From positions 1 to 5,407 of the forward strand of contig CAMZIS010000093.1 of NCBI GenBank assembly GCA_947307285.1: 5,407 nucleotides of DNA, read 5' to 3'. The notes under the pieces are model-generated. The model searched no databases. It was not told the DNA's origin and worked only from the letters and a program-made list of their open reading frames with translations. Both the position numbers and the translations under genes were made by a program. This stretch comes from an uncultured Peptococcaceae bacterium. Its GTDB lineage: Bacteria > Bacillota > Dehalobacteriia > UBA4068. Below, in pieces: positions 4,710 through 5,407 of the stretch. Every line of letters begins with the position of its first letter. Within the stretch, counting starts at the first letter, position 1.

Positions 4710-5407
4710 TCTTCAACGAACAGCGTACGCCCGCAGTTCTCGCATAGCGTTTTAACGCCGGCAGCCGCGCGCTTATAGGTGCTTAGCGGCACCATGGTAT
4801 GGCAGCCGCTGCAGATGCGCTGCCTGTTAAGAAAAGCTACCGGGGTGCCGGCAAAGCGTCCGCGCTGCGCCTCGTACCATTTCAGAGAATCGGCGTCGAT
4901 ATTAGCTATCAGCGCCGCTTTTTCATCTTCCAAATGCCTGCCGCGTCCGTCGCGTTCCTCCTGCTTCACCTGGTAGATATCCCTGATACGGGAAAACTCC
5001 ACCTGCATCTCCGTAAGAGTCTGACGCAGCTTGCCGGCTTCCTCCTGTTTTTTAATGAGCGCCGCCTGCTGTTCGTTTTTATCTTTCAACGCGGTTTCGG
5101 CTTTGTACTGTAAAGACTCCAGCTGGTTTTTACGAGCGTCAAGTTCCCGCGCGTTGGTCACGCTGCCGTCGTACATAGCCTGCTTTTCTTTGTCGATACG
5201 CGATTCAAGATCAGCCTTGCGTTTTTCCAAAGTTTCTATCTGCTTTTCCAGCTTGGCGATAGCGGCGTTAGCCTGCGCCAGCTTTTGCTTTTCTGCTTCA
5301 AAGGATGAGCGTATGCTGCGCAGCTGACGGTATTCGTCGCTGTTTATCCGCTCCGTATTCAAGGCGGCTGCCGCTGCTTCCAGTTGCTGTAATTTATAAA
5401 GCTTCTT
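4706..5407 (-). CDS. Coiled-coil protein with C4 zinc ribbon, COG1579 type (5' end outside window)
   Basis: 233 residues are visible. The frame is open to the window edge (first residues KKLYKLQQLEAAAAALNTER), so the true start lies just beyond it. A TTG at 5362 could initiate, but the upstream codons continue the same heptad pattern, so it is probably internal. Residues about 1-165 form a long charged antiparallel coiled coil rich in Glu, Lys and Gln. A short link (SLKWYEAQRGR, PVAFLNRQR) leads to the ribbon CSGC (199-202) and CENC (222-225), ending TLFVED. This is the architecture of the HP0958/DR0291 family, predicted to bind nucleic acid; the Helicobacter member has a flagellar role. In many Bacillota I recall it next to a Nif3-like gene, which may lie outside the window. 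Its stop falls inside the rnpB -35 box. Exact role unknown. Confidence 0.9.
   Translation of the reverse strand, partial: KKLYKLQQLEAAAAALNTERINSDEYRQLRSIRSSFEAEKQKLAQANAAIAKLEKQIETLEKRKADLESRIDKEKQAMYDGSVTNARELDARKNQLESLQYKAETALKDKNEQQAALIKKQEEAGKLRQTLTEMQVEFSRIRDIYQVKQEERDGRGRHLEDEKAALIANIDADSLKWYEAQRGRFAGTPVAFLNRQRICSGCHTMVPLSTYKRAAAGVKTLCENCGRTLFVED

Noticed and set aside
4217..4747. 176-codon plus-strand open frame across the RNase P region
   Set aside because: It is antisense to rnpB and flanking genes, with no ribosome site and a low-complexity Ser/Pro-rich translation. A structured RNA gene explains the stretch.
5360..5362. TTG as true start of the C4 zinc-ribbon protein
   Set aside because: The frame stays open to the window edge and the upstream codons (KKLYKLQQLEAA) resemble the usual family N terminus, so the start is probably just outside the window.

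Overview
This is an ordinary-looking chromosomal segment from a low- to mid-GC Gram-positive-lineage bacterium (Bacillota), most likely an anaerobe. The evidence is strong AGGAGG-type ribosome sites, sigma-A-type promoters, a Bacillota-style cold-shock protein, MscL with a C-terminal zinc ribbon, an RNase P RNA that looks like the ancestral A type, and a membrane ferredoxin/TlpA-type redox cassette typical of anaerobes. Negativicutes or a related clostridial group is my best guess, but the window alone cannot settle it. I see no insertion sequence, CRISPR array, tRNA or rRNA.

Layout. Left block, minus strand: mscL (3' end cut off by the window edge) with its own promoter, preceded by a monocistronic csp gene with an extended -10 promoter, a short leader and an intrinsic terminator. 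A divergent AT-rich control region (about 880-1000) separates csp from a plus-strand gene for a 92-residue eight-cysteine zinc-ribbon protein. That gene has a near-consensus promoter and a leader of about 97 nt containing a hairpin and a possible anti-Shine-Dalgarno element.

Middle block, plus strand: three tightly overlapping genes (two successive ATGA overlaps) encode a TlpA/ResA-like thioredoxin lipoprotein, a 49-residue single-span protein ending in CLECIGIG (CD1871A-type CXXC protein), and a polytopic NapH-like membrane protein carrying two [4Fe-4S] ferredoxin motifs. Together they look like a small unit for moving electrons across the membrane to extracytoplasmic thiols. The tiny middle gene is easily missed. 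A strong bidirectional terminator closes the block.

Right block, minus strand: a coiled-coil/C4 zinc-ribbon protein (5' end outside the window), then the RNase P RNA gene with an excellent promoter whose -35 box contains the zinc-ribbon gene's stop codon. An uncharacterised 114-residue protein and trmB (tRNA m7G46 methyltransferase) follow. RNase P RNA and TrmB both act on tRNA, and no clear promoter is visible between rnpB and trmB, so read-through or an internal promoter may feed the two downstream genes.

Nothing here amounts to a proven new system. The best candidates for follow-up are the redox cassette with its hidden small protein, the rnpB-orf114-trmB arrangement, the departures in the L15 region of the RNase P RNA, and the structured leader of the zinc-ribbon gene.
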